DNA of 52,770 nucleotides from NCBI GenBank assembly GCA_021155985.1, contig JAJNBA010000008.1:1-52770 (forward strand), in the 5' to 3' direction. A program made the translations under genes and the position numbers. This document shows positions 8,325 to 19,193 of the stretch, one piece after another (position 1 is the stretch's first letter; the number at the start of each line of letters is the position of its first letter). The stretch comes from Actinomycetes bacterium (GTDB lineage: Bacteria > Actinomycetota > UBA4738 > HRBIN12). The notes beneath the pieces were generated by a model. It was not told where the DNA came from. It made no database searches and saw only the letters and a program-made list of their open reading frames with translations.

Positions 8325-9602
8325 CTACGGCACGTCGTCCGATGCTCCGACCGGCTCCCTTCCCCCCCGGTAGAACCGGACGGCCCACGCGGCCGCGAGG
8401 GCGAGGTAGAAGCCGGCCATGATCAGCATGCCCTCCTTGAACTGGATCGACAGAACCGCCGGACCGATCGCCCCCGCGACCCAGGAGAGCTGGAACACCA
8501 CCTCGTAGCGAACGAATACCCGCCCCAGAGCGCCTTCCGGGGCGTGTGCCTGCATCAGGCTCTGGAACGCGAGGCGACCGAGCTCTGTCGCCGCTCCGGC
8601 CGTCAACGCGAAGATCGCCAGGACCGGAAGCGAGAACGCCTGGAACGCGAAGAACGCTCCCAGCCCGGCGGCGACCGTGCAGCCGACCACGATGAATTCC
8701 TCGCGGAGGTTCTCCGGCAGCCGGGGAGCGAAGATGTCGGCGAGGAAGCCTCCCGCGGCCGCCGAGATCGCCATCGCCGCGAACCATGCGGACGCGAAGC
8801 CCTCGCGCCGGATCGCGAAGGCCGACAGGAACAGGATGAACCCGGTTGCGGCGCGCATCCCCGCGGCACCGATCGCCGGGCCCGTGAGGATCGGGATGCG
8901 TCCACGGCGGCCGATCGGTTTCGACGCGGTCCTGACCGAAGGATGCGGCAGCCGGAGGGTGACGAGCGCGCAGGCCGAGTAGACGATGCCCGCGAGGACC
9001 ATCGCACCGCCAGAGCCCCAGAGTGCGACCGCGCCCACGCCGAACGGCGCGGCGGTGAGCGCACCCGCCACGGCGACACGGCCGAGGCGGGCGTTCGCCC
9101 GCATCAGCCCCTCCCCCGGGCCGGCGTAGGCCATCGTGAGCCCGTTCTTCGTGATGCCATGCACCCGCGCGGCCACGAGGATCGCCAGAGCCGCCGGGTA
9201 GAGCGCGGGGGTGTCGAGACTCCCCGCGACGGAGAACGCGATGCTTGCTCGGACGACCGCGGCGAGGAAAGAGATCAGCCGTCGCGGCCCCGCCCGGTCG
9301 AGCGGGATCACGAGGAGCGGGGCCGCGACGGCGAGCGGGAGCATCGTCAGGCCGAGGTAGGCGACGACCCGCCACTGGGCCTGGTCCACTGGGAGGGCGA
9401 AGAAGACCGAGTCGGCGAGGGAGATCGCGAGCAGCGAGTCGCCGGCGGCGCTCGTCAGGTGACAGAGCGCGTACCGGTCGATCGCGTTCTCCGCGTGCCA
9501 CATCTTGCGGATCGGATGCGTGGCGCCGCCGGCGGCCGCCGCCGTCGCGTAGAGCGCGAGTTGCCAGAAGGGGACCCGGTTCCGCTTGGGATCGACGCGC
9601 AC
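8325..9602 (-). CDS. Major facilitator superfamily transporter
   Basis: Integral membrane protein of 425 residues with about twelve hydrophobic segments in two halves, and the N-terminal motif HLTSAAGDSLLAISLADSVF typical of actinobacterial MFS permeases of unknown substrate. GTG at 9602 lies 8 nt after the gatB stop on the same strand, so it may be co-transcribed with gatB, although no functional link is evident. The conserved MFS loop between helices 2 and 3 is poorly matched, so this is a divergent member. Confidence 0.8.
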   Translation of the reverse strand: MRVDPKRNRVPFWQLALYATAAAAGGATHPIRKMWHAENAIDRYALCHLTSAAGDSLLAISLADSVFFALPVDQAQWRVVAYLGLTMLPLAVAAPLLVIPLDRAGPRRLISFLAAVVRASIAFSVAGSLDTPALYPAALAILVAARVHGITKNGLTMAYAGPGEGLMRANARLGRVAVAGALTAAPFGVGAVALWGSGGAMVLAGIVYSACALVTLRLPHPSVRTASKPIGRRGRIPILTGPAIGAAGMRAATGFILFLSAFAIRREGFASAWFAAMAISAAAGGFLADIFAPRLPENLREEFIVVGCTVAAGLGAFFAFQAFSLPVLAIFALTAGAATELGRLAFQSLMQAHAPEGALGRVFVRYEVVFQLSWVAGAIGPAVLSIQFKEGMLIMAGFYLALAAAWAVRFYRGGREPVGASDDVP

Positions 9603-9610
9603 CGCGCGAC

Positions 9611-11071
9611 CTACCGCGAGAGCCGCTCGCGCAGGAGCTCCTGCGCGAGCGTCGGGTTCGCCGATCCTCCGGAGGCCTTCATCACCTGTCCGACCAGGAA
9701 TCCGATCACGCTCTCGTTCCCGGCGCGGAACTTCTCCGCCGCGTCCTCGTTCTCCGCGAGCACCCGATCGACGACGGCGCCCAGCTCACCTGCGTCGGAG
9801 ACCTGTCGAAGGCCGCGGTTCTCGACGATGTCGGCGATCGCCGCACCGGACCGGAACGCCTCCTCGAGGGCCCGCTTCGCACCCGCTCCGGACAGGGTCC
9901 CGTCGGCAACAAGGGCCACCAGATCCGCGATGTGGCGCGGCCCCACGGTGGGCTCGGCGGCCGCGTCGGCCACGACCGCCTCTTTGCGCAGTCCCGCCAG
10001 GTCCTGGGTGATCCAGTTCGCCGACGGGGCCGGCTCCGCTCCGAGCGCGACCGTCTCCTCGAAGAGGCTGGTCGCGGCTCGGTCGGCGACGAGGACGCGA
10101 GCGACCTCGGCCTTCAGTCCCAGCTCCTCCGCGTACCGCGTCCGACGCGCCCGAGGGAGCTCCGGGAGGCCGCGACGGATCTCCTCGATCCAGGCCTCCT
10201 CCGGCTCCAGCGCGGGGATGTCGGGTTCCGGGAAGTAGCGGTAGTCGAACGCCTCCTCCTTCGATCGCATCGTCTTCGTGGTACCCGAGTCCTCGTCCCA
10301 GTGCCGCGTCTCTTGCACCAGCGGCTCGCCGGCCTCGAGTGCGGCGAGCTGACGGTCCACCTCGAACGTGAGCGCACGCTCCAGGGACCGGACCGAGTTC
10401 ATGTTCTTGATCTCGACCTTGACGCCGAGAGCGTCGGTCCCGGCGGCCCGAACCGAGACGTTCGCGTCGCAGCGGAGGGAGCCCTCCTCCATGCGGACGT
10501 CGGAGACCTCGAGCGAGTCGAGGAGCCCCCGTAGCTCGCGCAGGTACGCGGCGGCCTCCTCTGGAGCGCGCATGTCGGGCTCCGACACGCACTCGACGAG
10601 CGGCACGCCGGCTCGGTTGTAGTCGATCAGCGCGGACTCTGCCTCGTGGATCCGGCCAGAGGCACTGCCGTGCGAGGTCTTCCCCGTGTCCTCCTCCATA
10701 TGCACCCGCGTGATGCCCACCCGCTTGGTGGATCCGTCGGGGAGCTCCACGTCGAGATGCCCGCCGACGCACACGGGCAGGTCGTACTGGCTGATCTGAT
10801 AGTTCTTCGGCATGTCCGGATAGAAGTAGTTCTTCCGATGGAACAGGGAGTGGGGCGCGATCTCGCTCCCCAGGGCGACGCCGACCTTCACGATCCTGGT
10901 GATGGCCTCGCGGTTCGGAACGGGCAGCGATCCCGGATGCCCGAGGCAGACCGGACACGTGAGCGTGTTGGGCTCGGCACCGAACTCGTTGTGGCACGCA
11001 CAGAACATCTTCGTGCGCGTGTTGAGCTCGACGTGACACTCGAGCCCGATCACGGTCTCCCACTCGGCCAT
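9611..11071 (-). CDS. gatB: Asp-tRNA(Asn)/Glu-tRNA(Gln) amidotransferase subunit B
   Basis: Subunit B of the GatCAB complex that converts Glu-tRNA(Gln) and/or Asp-tRNA(Asn) to the amidated form. It has 486 residues, normal for the family. The N-terminus MAEWETVIGLECHVELNT is characteristic, with zinc-type cysteines CACHNEF...CPVC (about 24-41), then the kinase-like cradle domain and a C-terminal YqeY-like tail (FLVGQVMKASGGSANP). gatA and gatC lie at 12091-13856, separated from gatB by an EamA gene on the other strand. A TAGGCT element 10 nt upstream suggests a very short leader. Confidence 0.97.
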   Translation of the reverse strand: MAEWETVIGLECHVELNTRTKMFCACHNEFGAEPNTLTCPVCLGHPGSLPVPNREAITRIVKVGVALGSEIAPHSLFHRKNYFYPDMPKNYQISQYDLPVCVGGHLDVELPDGSTKRVGITRVHMEEDTGKTSHGSASGRIHEAESALIDYNRAGVPLVECVSEPDMRAPEEAAAYLRELRGLLDSLEVSDVRMEEGSLRCDANVSVRAAGTDALGVKVEIKNMNSVRSLERALTFEVDRQLAALEAGEPLVQETRHWDEDSGTTKTMRSKEEAFDYRYFPEPDIPALEPEEAWIEEIRRGLPELPRARRTRYAEELGLKAEVARVLVADRAATSLFEETVALGAEPAPSANWITQDLAGLRKEAVVADAAAEPTVGPRHIADLVALVADGTLSGAGAKRALEEAFRSGAAIADIVENRGLRQVSDAGELGAVVDRVLAENEDAAEKFRAGNESVIGFLVGQVMKASGGSANPTLAQELLRERLSR

Positions 11072-11124
11072 CCCGCGGGCCAGCCTATCGGACCCTCCCG
11101 ACGGGCCGGGTCCGGACCGGTCCG

Positions 11125-11130
11125 TATCCT
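11125..11130 (+). promoter_or_regulatory. -10 element (TATCCT) for leaderless EamA transcript
   Basis: TATCCT ends 6 nt before the ATG at 11137, so transcription would start at or next to the start codon. No Shine-Dalgarno sequence is present. This fits the TANNNT-plus-6-to-8-nt pattern seen at other isolated genes here. Confidence 0.5.
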
Positions 11131-11136
11131 GTGCCG

Positions 11137-12144
11137 ATGTCTGGTCCGCCGGCCCCCGCCACGTCAGCCGACGAACGCGCGTCCCACCGACCGCCGACCT
11201 GGTTGATCTGGGTCGCGCTCGGGATCGTCTATGTGATCTGGGGCACGACGTACCTCGGGATCCGCATCACCAACGAGACCCTGCCGCCGTTGATCGCGGC
11301 CGGGACGCGCTTCGTGATCGCGGGCGCCGTCCTGTTCGGTGTCTCCACCAGGCGGCGCGACGCCGAGGACGACCCGATCGGTCGGCCACAGTGGTTGGCG
11401 GCGCTCCTGGTGGGGACGGGGCTGATCGCGTTCGGGAACGGCTCCGTGGTGCTCGCGGAGCGGACCGTTCCCTCCGGCACCGTCGCCCTGATCTTCGCCC
11501 TCGTGCCTCTGTGGATCGCGCTCTGGGATCGGTTCGCCGGGCACCGCCGGCTGCAGGGTCGGGTCGGGATCGGCATCCTGCTGGGATTCCTCGGCGCCGC
11601 GCTCCTCGTGAACGACGCACGCCTCGCCGACGTGCCGATCTCCGGGTTGCTGCTCGCGGTCTGGGCGTCGATGAGCTGGGCGGCCGGTTCCCTCTTCGCC
11701 CGCGGCGCACTGCTCCCCCATCGTCCTCTCGTCGGCAACGCGATGGTGATGTTGGCCGGCGGGACGATCACGCTCGCGTGGGGGATCGCCCGCGGGGAGC
11801 TTTCCATCGTCGAACCCGACCGGTTCTCGGCGGCCTCCATCCTGGCGCTCGGCTACCTCGTGGTGTTCGGTTCCTGGATCGCGTTCACCGCGTACGTGTG
11901 GCTCCTCCGGAACGCGCGGACGTCGCTCGTCGCCACGTACGCCTGGGTGACGCCGATGCTGGCCGTGTACCTCGGCCACCTGATCGCCGACGAGACGCTG
12001 CGGAGCCGCTCGCTGATCGCCGGGGGTGTGGTCCTGGCCGCGGTCGCGCTCACGGTCTCGGCCGGAGGCGTCGCGCGCGACGACCGGGGCTCAGACGCCG
12101 GCGAGGACCGGCGGACGCAGGACGAGGCCGAGGTCCCGCTCTAG
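11137..12144 (+). CDS. EamA/DMT-family permease
   Basis: Drug/metabolite transporter superfamily protein of 335 residues with ten hydrophobic segments in two EamA repeats. The first repeat carries [14 protein letters not shown] and the second [17 protein letters not shown]...[13 protein letters not shown]. Members export amino acids, metabolites or drugs; substrate here unknown. ATG at 11137 is preferred to the in-frame GTG at 11131 because it fits a leaderless start. Its last 54 nt overlap the 3' end of gatA on the other strand. Confidence 0.88.
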   Translation: MSGPPAPATSADERASHRPPTWLIWVALGIVYVIWGTTYLGIRITNETLPPLIAAGTRFVIAGAVLFGVSTRRRDAEDDPIGRPQWLAALLVGTGLIAFGNGSVVLAERTVPSGTVALIFALVPLWIALWDRFAGHRRLQGRVGIGILLGFLGAALLVNDARLADVPISGLLLAVWASMSWAAGSLFARGALLPHRPLVGNAMVMLAGGTITLAWGIARGELSIVEPDRFSAASILALGYLVVFGSWIAFTAYVWLLRNARTSLVATYAWVTPMLAVYLGHLIADETLRSRSLIAGGVVLAAVALTVSAGGVARDDRGSDAGEDRRTQDEAEVPL

Positions 12145-13566
12145 GGCGTGCGCGGCGCGGAACAGGACCTGTTCGCCGAGCACCGGCGCGGTGAGCTGCA
12201 GACCGATCGGGAGGCTCGCGTCATCGAGCCCGCACGGGACGCTGATCGCCGGCACGCCCGCGAGGTTCGCCGGGATCGTGAAGATGTCGTTCAGGTACAT
12301 CGCCATCGGGTCGTCCACCTTCTCTCCCAGCCGGAACGCCGTCGTGGGCGACGTCGGGGACACGAGGACGTCGAAGTCCGCGAACGCCTTCTCGTAGTCA
12401 CGGATGATGAGCGTGCGAACCTTCTGCGCCTGCCCGTAGTACGCGTCGTAATAGCCGGCCGAGAGCGCGTACGTGCCGAGCATGATCCGGCGTTTCACCT
12501 CGGGCCCGAACCCCTCGCCCCGGGTTCGGAACATCATGTCGATCGAGTCGGTACCGCCCTCGGCGCGGAACCCGTACCGGACGCCGTCGTATCGAGCCAG
12601 GTTCGACGAGGCCTCCGACGGCGCGATCAGGTAGTACGCCGACAGGGTGTACTCAGCGTGCGGCAAAGTAGCCTCGCCCACGGACGCGCCCAGGTCGGCG
12701 AGCCGATCCACCGAGGCTCGTACCGAGTCCCGCACCGCCGGCTCCACGCCCTCGCCGAACGCCTCGGCCACGACGCCAACCCGCAGGCCGTCGACGCCCC
12801 CCTCGAGCCCGGCGAGGTAGTCCGGGACGTCCTCGTCGAGGCTCGTCGCGTCGCGATGGTCCTTCCCCGCGATCGCGCCGAGCATCACGGCCGCGTCCCG
12901 AACGCTCCGGGTGAGGGTCCCCACCGTGTCCAGCGACGACGCGAACGCGATCAGCCCGTAGCGGGAGACGAGCCCGTACGTGGGCTTCAGCCCGACGACG
13001 CCGCAGAGCGATGCCGGCTGGCGGACGGAGCCGCCGGTATCGGTCCCGAGCGCCCAGACGACCTCCCCGGCGGCGACCGCGGCGGCGCTGCCGCCGCTGG
13101 AGCCGCCGGGAACCCGCTCGAGGTCCCATGGGTTCCGGACGGGGCCGTAGGCCGAGTTCTCGTTGGAGGAGCCCATCGCGAACTCGTCGCAGTTCGTCTT
13201 GCCGGCGAGGACCCCACCGTGGCCGGACAGACGAGCCCAGGCGGTCGACTCGTACGGCGGGAGATAGTTCTCGAGGATCAAGGACCCGCAGGTGGTGCGG
13301 ATCCCCATCGTGGCCAGCACGTCCTTCAGCGCGAGGGGGATGCCGGCGACGGCATGCTGCGGCGCACCGGTCCCGCGATGCGCGTCCAGTTCTGCCGCGC
13401 GCTCCAGGGCGACCTCGGGGGTCCGAGTGAGGAAGGCGTGGATCTCGTCGTCGACCGCCTCGATGCGCTCGAGCGAGGACTCCACGACCTCCGTCGCGGA
13501 GATCTCTCCCCCCGCGATCTTCGTCGCGAGCTCGCCCCCGGTGAGGTCGCAGAGCGCGTCGGTCAT
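12091..13566 (-). CDS. gatA: Asp-tRNA(Asn)/Glu-tRNA(Gln) amidotransferase subunit A
   Basis: Catalytic amidase subunit of GatCAB, which hydrolyses glutamine to supply ammonia. 491 residues. The amidase-signature Ser-cisSer-Lys triad is visible: Lys81 (ALKDV), Ser156 (PGGSSGGS) and nucleophile Ser180 ([10 protein letters not shown]). The ATG overlaps the gatC stop (ATGA). The 3' end overlaps the convergent EamA gene by 54 bp. Confidence 0.97.
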   Translation of the reverse strand: MTDALCDLTGGELATKIAGGEISATEVVESSLERIEAVDDEIHAFLTRTPEVALERAAELDAHRGTGAPQHAVAGIPLALKDVLATMGIRTTCGSLILENYLPPYESTAWARLSGHGGVLAGKTNCDEFAMGSSNENSAYGPVRNPWDLERVPGGSSGGSAAAVAAGEVVWALGTDTGGSVRQPASLCGVVGLKPTYGLVSRYGLIAFASSLDTVGTLTRSVRDAAVMLGAIAGKDHRDATSLDEDVPDYLAGLEGGVDGLRVGVVAEAFGEGVEPAVRDSVRASVDRLADLGASVGEATLPHAEYTLSAYYLIAPSEASSNLARYDGVRYGFRAEGGTDSIDMMFRTRGEGFGPEVKRRIMLGTYALSAGYYDAYYGQAQKVRTLIIRDYEKAFADFDVLVSPTSPTTAFRLGEKVDDPMAMYLNDIFTIPANLAGVPAISVPCGLDDASLPIGLQLTAPVLGEQVLFRAAHALERDLGLVLRPPVLAGV

Positions 13567-13856
13567 CGGTCCGCCTCGACGATCCGAGGCACCTTGAACC
13601 GTCCATCCTCCCGTTCCGGTGCGTTCGCGAGTGCCTCCGCTTGCGGGATCGACGGCTCGGGCGTGTCCTCCCGGTACACGTTGGCGCGGGGGATCGCGTA
13701 TGCGGTCGGCGGAACATCGTCGGCCGCGACCTCGCTCACCTTCGCGGCGTGCTCCAGGATCAAGGCGAGTTGACTTCGGAGCTGCGTCTTCTCCTCATCG
13801 GTCAGCGCGAGCCGCGCCAGCCGCGCGACGTGATCGATGTCGATCTCGACCGCCAT
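13563..13856 (-). CDS. gatC: Asp-tRNA(Asn)/Glu-tRNA(Gln) amidotransferase subunit C
   Basis: Small subunit (97 residues) that wraps GatA and GatB. The typical N-terminal helix reads [19 protein letters not shown], followed by [20 protein letters not shown] and the conserved C-terminal FKVPRIV. It overlaps gatA (ATGA). TAGACT lies 8 nt upstream of the ATG (13870-13865) with no good ribosome site, which suggests a leaderless gatCA transcript. Confidence 0.96.
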   Translation of the reverse strand: MAVEIDIDHVARLARLALTDEEKTQLRSQLALILEHAAKVSEVAADDVPPTAYAIPRANVYREDTPEPSIPQAEALANAPEREDGRFKVPRIVEADR

Positions 13857-13864
13857 GGAGCCGG

Positions 13865-13870
13865 AGTCTA
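13865..13870 (-). promoter_or_regulatory. -10 element (TAGACT) for leaderless gatCA transcript
   Basis: On the minus strand TAGACT is followed by 8 nt and the gatC ATG (13856). No Shine-Dalgarno sequence lies between them. Inspection only. Confidence 0.45.
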
Positions 13871-13902
13871 TCGAGGGTGCTCCTCAGGGTCCTGGACGAC
13901 GC

Positions 13903-14820
13903 TCACGTCGTGAACCCGAACCGGGGTTCGACGCGGAGCGCAGCCGCGGCGGCGCTCACGGCGTTCCCGATCAGCCAGACATCCGTGATCGGGCCCACGC
14001 CTCCCGGGACCGGCGTGATGGCCTCGGCCTTCGCGGCAACGCTCTCGAAGTCGATATCCCCCACGAATCGGACCTTGCCCGTCTCGGGGTCCTTGATCGG
14101 ATCGATCCCCACGTCCACGGCGATCACGCCGTCCCGCACCATGTCGCCGGTGACGAGGCCGGCCACACCGGCCGCCACGATCAGGACATCGGCCTGCCGG
14201 GTGAACGCGGCGAGGTCGTTCGTGCGCGAATGACACGTGACCACGGTGGCATGCCGCTGGAGACCGAGCGACGCAGCGGGCTTGCCGACCGAGTCCGACC
14301 GCCCAACGACCACGAGGGTCGTCCCCGGATAGAACGACTCGGGCTCCCGATCGGTCGAGCGGAGGTAGGCATCGAGCAGGTAGAAGCACGAGGCGGGTGT
14401 CGACGGAACGAATCGTGGGCGGCCCTGGGCGAGGAGTCCCGCGTTCTCCGGGTGCACGGCTTCCACGTCCTTGTACGGATCCAGCGCCCGGTACACGAGC
14501 GGCTCAGAGATGCCCGAGGGCATCGGCCGGAGCACGAGGATGCCGGTGATCCGCGGGTCGGCGTTGAGCTTGCCGATCACGGCGAGGACGTCGGCGAGCT
14601 CGGCGTCGTCCGGGAGATGCTCGTTCGCGTACTCGCACTCCAGTCGCTCTGCCAGCCGCCGCACGTGGCGCTCGTACGCGGCCGCTGCATGATCGTCCCC
14701 CACGAGGATCGTGGCGAGGCCCGGGCGCGCGCCGGAAACCCTGAGTTGCTGGAGCTCCTCGTGGACGTGCTCGGAAAGCTCCTCGGCGAGCATGTTCCCG
14801 TCGATCACCTTCCCTGCCAT
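13903..14820 (-). CDS. folD: FolD-like methylenetetrahydrofolate dehydrogenase/cyclohydrolase homologue with altered active site
   Basis: 305 residues with the complete FolD fold: N-terminal catalytic domain, NAD(P)-binding domain (VVVGRSDSVGKPAA, about 170-183; VAVDVGID, about 233-240) and the family hallmark TPVPGGVGPIT (269-279). Canonical FolD makes 10-formyl-THF from methylene-THF using Y-x3-K, QLPLP and KDVDG. Here Tyr49 is kept, but the catalytic Lys is Val53, the Gln is Leu97 (LVLRPMP) and the Asp is Glu120 (KDVEA). In well-studied enzymes the Lys and Gln are needed for cyclohydrolase, so activity may be restricted or different. GGGAGGA lies 6 nt before the ATG, 22 bp after ligA. Confidence 0.85.
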   Translation of the reverse strand: MAGKVIDGNMLAEELSEHVHEELQQLRVSGARPGLATILVGDDHAAAAYERHVRRLAERLECEYANEHLPDDAELADVLAVIGKLNADPRITGILVLRPMPSGISEPLVYRALDPYKDVEAVHPENAGLLAQGRPRFVPSTPASCFYLLDAYLRSTDREPESFYPGTTLVVVGRSDSVGKPAASLGLQRHATVVTCHSRTNDLAAFTRQADVLIVAAGVAGLVTGDMVRDGVIAVDVGIDPIKDPETGKVRFVGDIDFESVAAKAEAITPVPGGVGPITDVWLIGNAVSAAAAALRVEPRFGFTT

Positions 14821-14842
14821 GCCGCGTCCTCCCGTCGAACGA

Positions 14843-17553
<2,711 letters not shown>

Positions 17554-17607
17554 CGGTCTCTTTTCGACGTGCGGGTCGAGGTGGCGGGGTCGATGTGGGG
17601 CGAGCCG

Positions 17608-17613
17608 ATGATA
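17608..17613 (-). promoter_or_regulatory. Possible -10 element (TATCAT) upstream of the UPF0280-ligA-folD operon
   Basis: TATCAT on the minus strand, about 55 nt before the GTG at 17553, in the 90-bp gap after the NTF2-like gene. No convincing -35 element was found. Confidence 0.3.
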
Positions 17614-17643
17614 GTCGAGGGGTGGAACGGGGCGAGAGGGAGC

Positions 17644-18054
17644 TCAGTCCCCCATCAAGAGGTCGAGCACCCCTTGGTCCTGGTTCATCGCCCAATACTC
17701 GACGATCGATCCTCCGTGCAGATGCATCACCTGCACCTGCTGCTGATCGTAGCGGCGGCCGCCCGCATCCTCGAGGTGGAGGTGCACCAGCGCGACGGCG
17801 TGCTGGTCGTTCGCGACGATGTCATGGACGTCGAAGCGGGTCTGGAGGCCGGCGTCGGCGAGCCTCGCGAAGCGGTCGAGAACGGCGGCCTTGCCTTGGA
17901 ACATGCCGCTGAAGCGGCTGGTGCCGGGTGCATGCCACACGACGTCTTCGGCGAAGACCGCCGCCATCGCCTCACGGTCCCCGCTGGCCATGGCGTCGAA
18001 CATCTCCCGCACGACGCGGGCGTTCGCGTGCTCGACCGGCGCGGCATCAATCAT
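17644..18054 (-). CDS. NTF2-like (SnoaL-type) domain protein
   Basis: Single-domain protein of 136 residues with the cone-shaped NTF2 fold pattern: N-terminal helix VVREMFDAMASGDREAMAAVFAEDV followed by beta-strands rich in aromatic/His residues (VHLHLEDAGG, VMHLHGGSIVEYWAMNQD). Such proteins are ketosteroid-isomerase-like enzymes, binding proteins or stress factors, and the substrate cannot be told. The ATG overlaps the mnmA stop (ATGA). Confidence 0.82.
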   Translation of the reverse strand: MIDAAPVEHANARVVREMFDAMASGDREAMAAVFAEDVVWHAPGTSRFSGMFQGKAAVLDRFARLADAGLQTRFDVHDIVANDQHAVALVHLHLEDAGGRRYDQQQVQVMHLHGGSIVEYWAMNQDQGVLDLLMGD

Positions 18055-19121
18055 CGGATCGCCTCGACGATCCGGCCGCCGCCGAGGAGCTCGTCGCCCC
18101 CGTACAGGACGGCGCTCTGGCCCGGCGCCACCGCCCGCTGGGGCCGACGGAACTCCATCCGGATCCGGTCGTGCCCCAGCGGTTCCGCGACGCACGGCAC
18201 GTCGTCCCCTCGGGAGCGGATCCGGACCTCCGCCTCGAACGGACGGCCTGGGGGCGCCCCGCCGGCGACCCACGAGAAGCGGTCCGCGACGAGGCCGCGG
18301 CGCTCCAGGAGCTCACCGGCGCCGACGACGATCCGGTTGGTGGCCTGATGGACGTCGACGACGTACCGACGCTGGCCCGAGACGACGCCGGTACCCCGCC
18401 GCTGTCCGATCGTGAACGCGAAGGCGCCGTCGTGTCGGCCGAGCACCGTTCCGTCGGGGTCGACGACCTCGCCCTCCCGCACGAGATGGGGGAGGTGCTC
18501 CCGCGCGTAGGCACCGGCGTCGCCGGAGGGCGCGAAGCAGAGCTCCTGCGAGTCGGGCTTGGTCGCCACTGGGAGGCCGTACCGCTCGGCGAGGGCGCGC
18601 GTCTCGGCCTTGGGGAGCGCACCGACCGGGAACAGCGACCGGGCGAGCGCGGGCTGGCCCAGCATGTGGAGCATGTACGACTGATCCTTCGCGGGGTCGA
18701 GCCCTCGGAGCAGCCGCCAACCATGCGCGTCGTCGCCGGCTCGCCGGGCGTAGTGGCCGCTCGCGACGAGGTCGATCCCGAGCTCGTCGGCACGGCGCAG
18801 GAACGCCCCGAACTTGATCTCCCCGTTGCACCGCGCGCACGGGTTCGGCGTGCGACCCGCCTCGTGCTCCGCGGCGAAGTCCGAGAGGACCGTTCGCTCG
18901 AAGTCCGCGGTCAGATCGCAGATCTCGAACGGGAACCCGCCGATCCGGGCGGTCTCCGCGGCATCTCGCCTCGCGCTGGGGCCGCAGCAGCCATGATCGA
19001 CGCCGTCGAGGTGGACGAGGCGCATGTGGGATCCCAGCACGTCGTAGCCCTGCTCGTGGAGCAGGCAGGCGGCGACGGAGGAGTCGACGCCGCCGGACAT
19101 CGCGACCAGCACGGACGGCAT
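18051..19121 (-). CDS. mnmA: tRNA-specific 2-thiouridylase
   Basis: Makes the 2-thio group of U34 in tRNAs for Lys, Glu and Gln. 356 residues, normal. PP-loop AMSGGVDSSVAA at the N-terminus; first catalytic Cys in NPCARCN and the second in SQELCFAPSGD; C-terminal beta-barrel substrate domains. TAGCCT (19133-19128) ends 6 nt before the ATG with no ribosome site, so the transcript is probably leaderless. Divergent from pabBC, 72 bp apart. Confidence 0.96.
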   Translation of the reverse strand: MPSVLVAMSGGVDSSVAACLLHEQGYDVLGSHMRLVHLDGVDHGCCGPSARRDAAETARIGGFPFEICDLTADFERTVLSDFAAEHEAGRTPNPCARCNGEIKFGAFLRRADELGIDLVASGHYARRAGDDAHGWRLLRGLDPAKDQSYMLHMLGQPALARSLFPVGALPKAETRALAERYGLPVATKPDSQELCFAPSGDAGAYAREHLPHLVREGEVVDPDGTVLGRHDGAFAFTIGQRRGTGVVSGQRRYVVDVHQATNRIVVGAGELLERRGLVADRFSWVAGGAPPGRPFEAEVRIRSRGDDVPCVAEPLGHDRIRMEFRRPQRAVAPGQSAVLYGGDELLGGGRIVEAIR

Positions 19122-19127
19122 GGGACG

Positions 19128-19133
19128 AGGCTA
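19128..19133 (-). promoter_or_regulatory. -10 element (TAGCCT) for leaderless mnmA transcript
   Basis: On the minus strand TAGCCT is followed by 6 nt and ATG. It shares the 72-bp divergent region with the pabBC -10 element. Confidence 0.5.
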
Positions 19134-19180
19134 TCAGCGGTGCGCTGCAGCTCTGGGGACACTCACACCGTGGAGCCCCG

Positions 19181-19186
19181 TATCGT
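19181..19186 (+). promoter_or_regulatory. -10 element (TATCGT) for leaderless pabBC transcript
   Basis: TATCGT is followed by 7 nt and the ATG at 19194. No Shine-Dalgarno sequence is present. This supports ATG 19194 over the in-frame GTG at 19170. Confidence 0.5.
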
Positions 19187-19193
19187 GGCGGCC

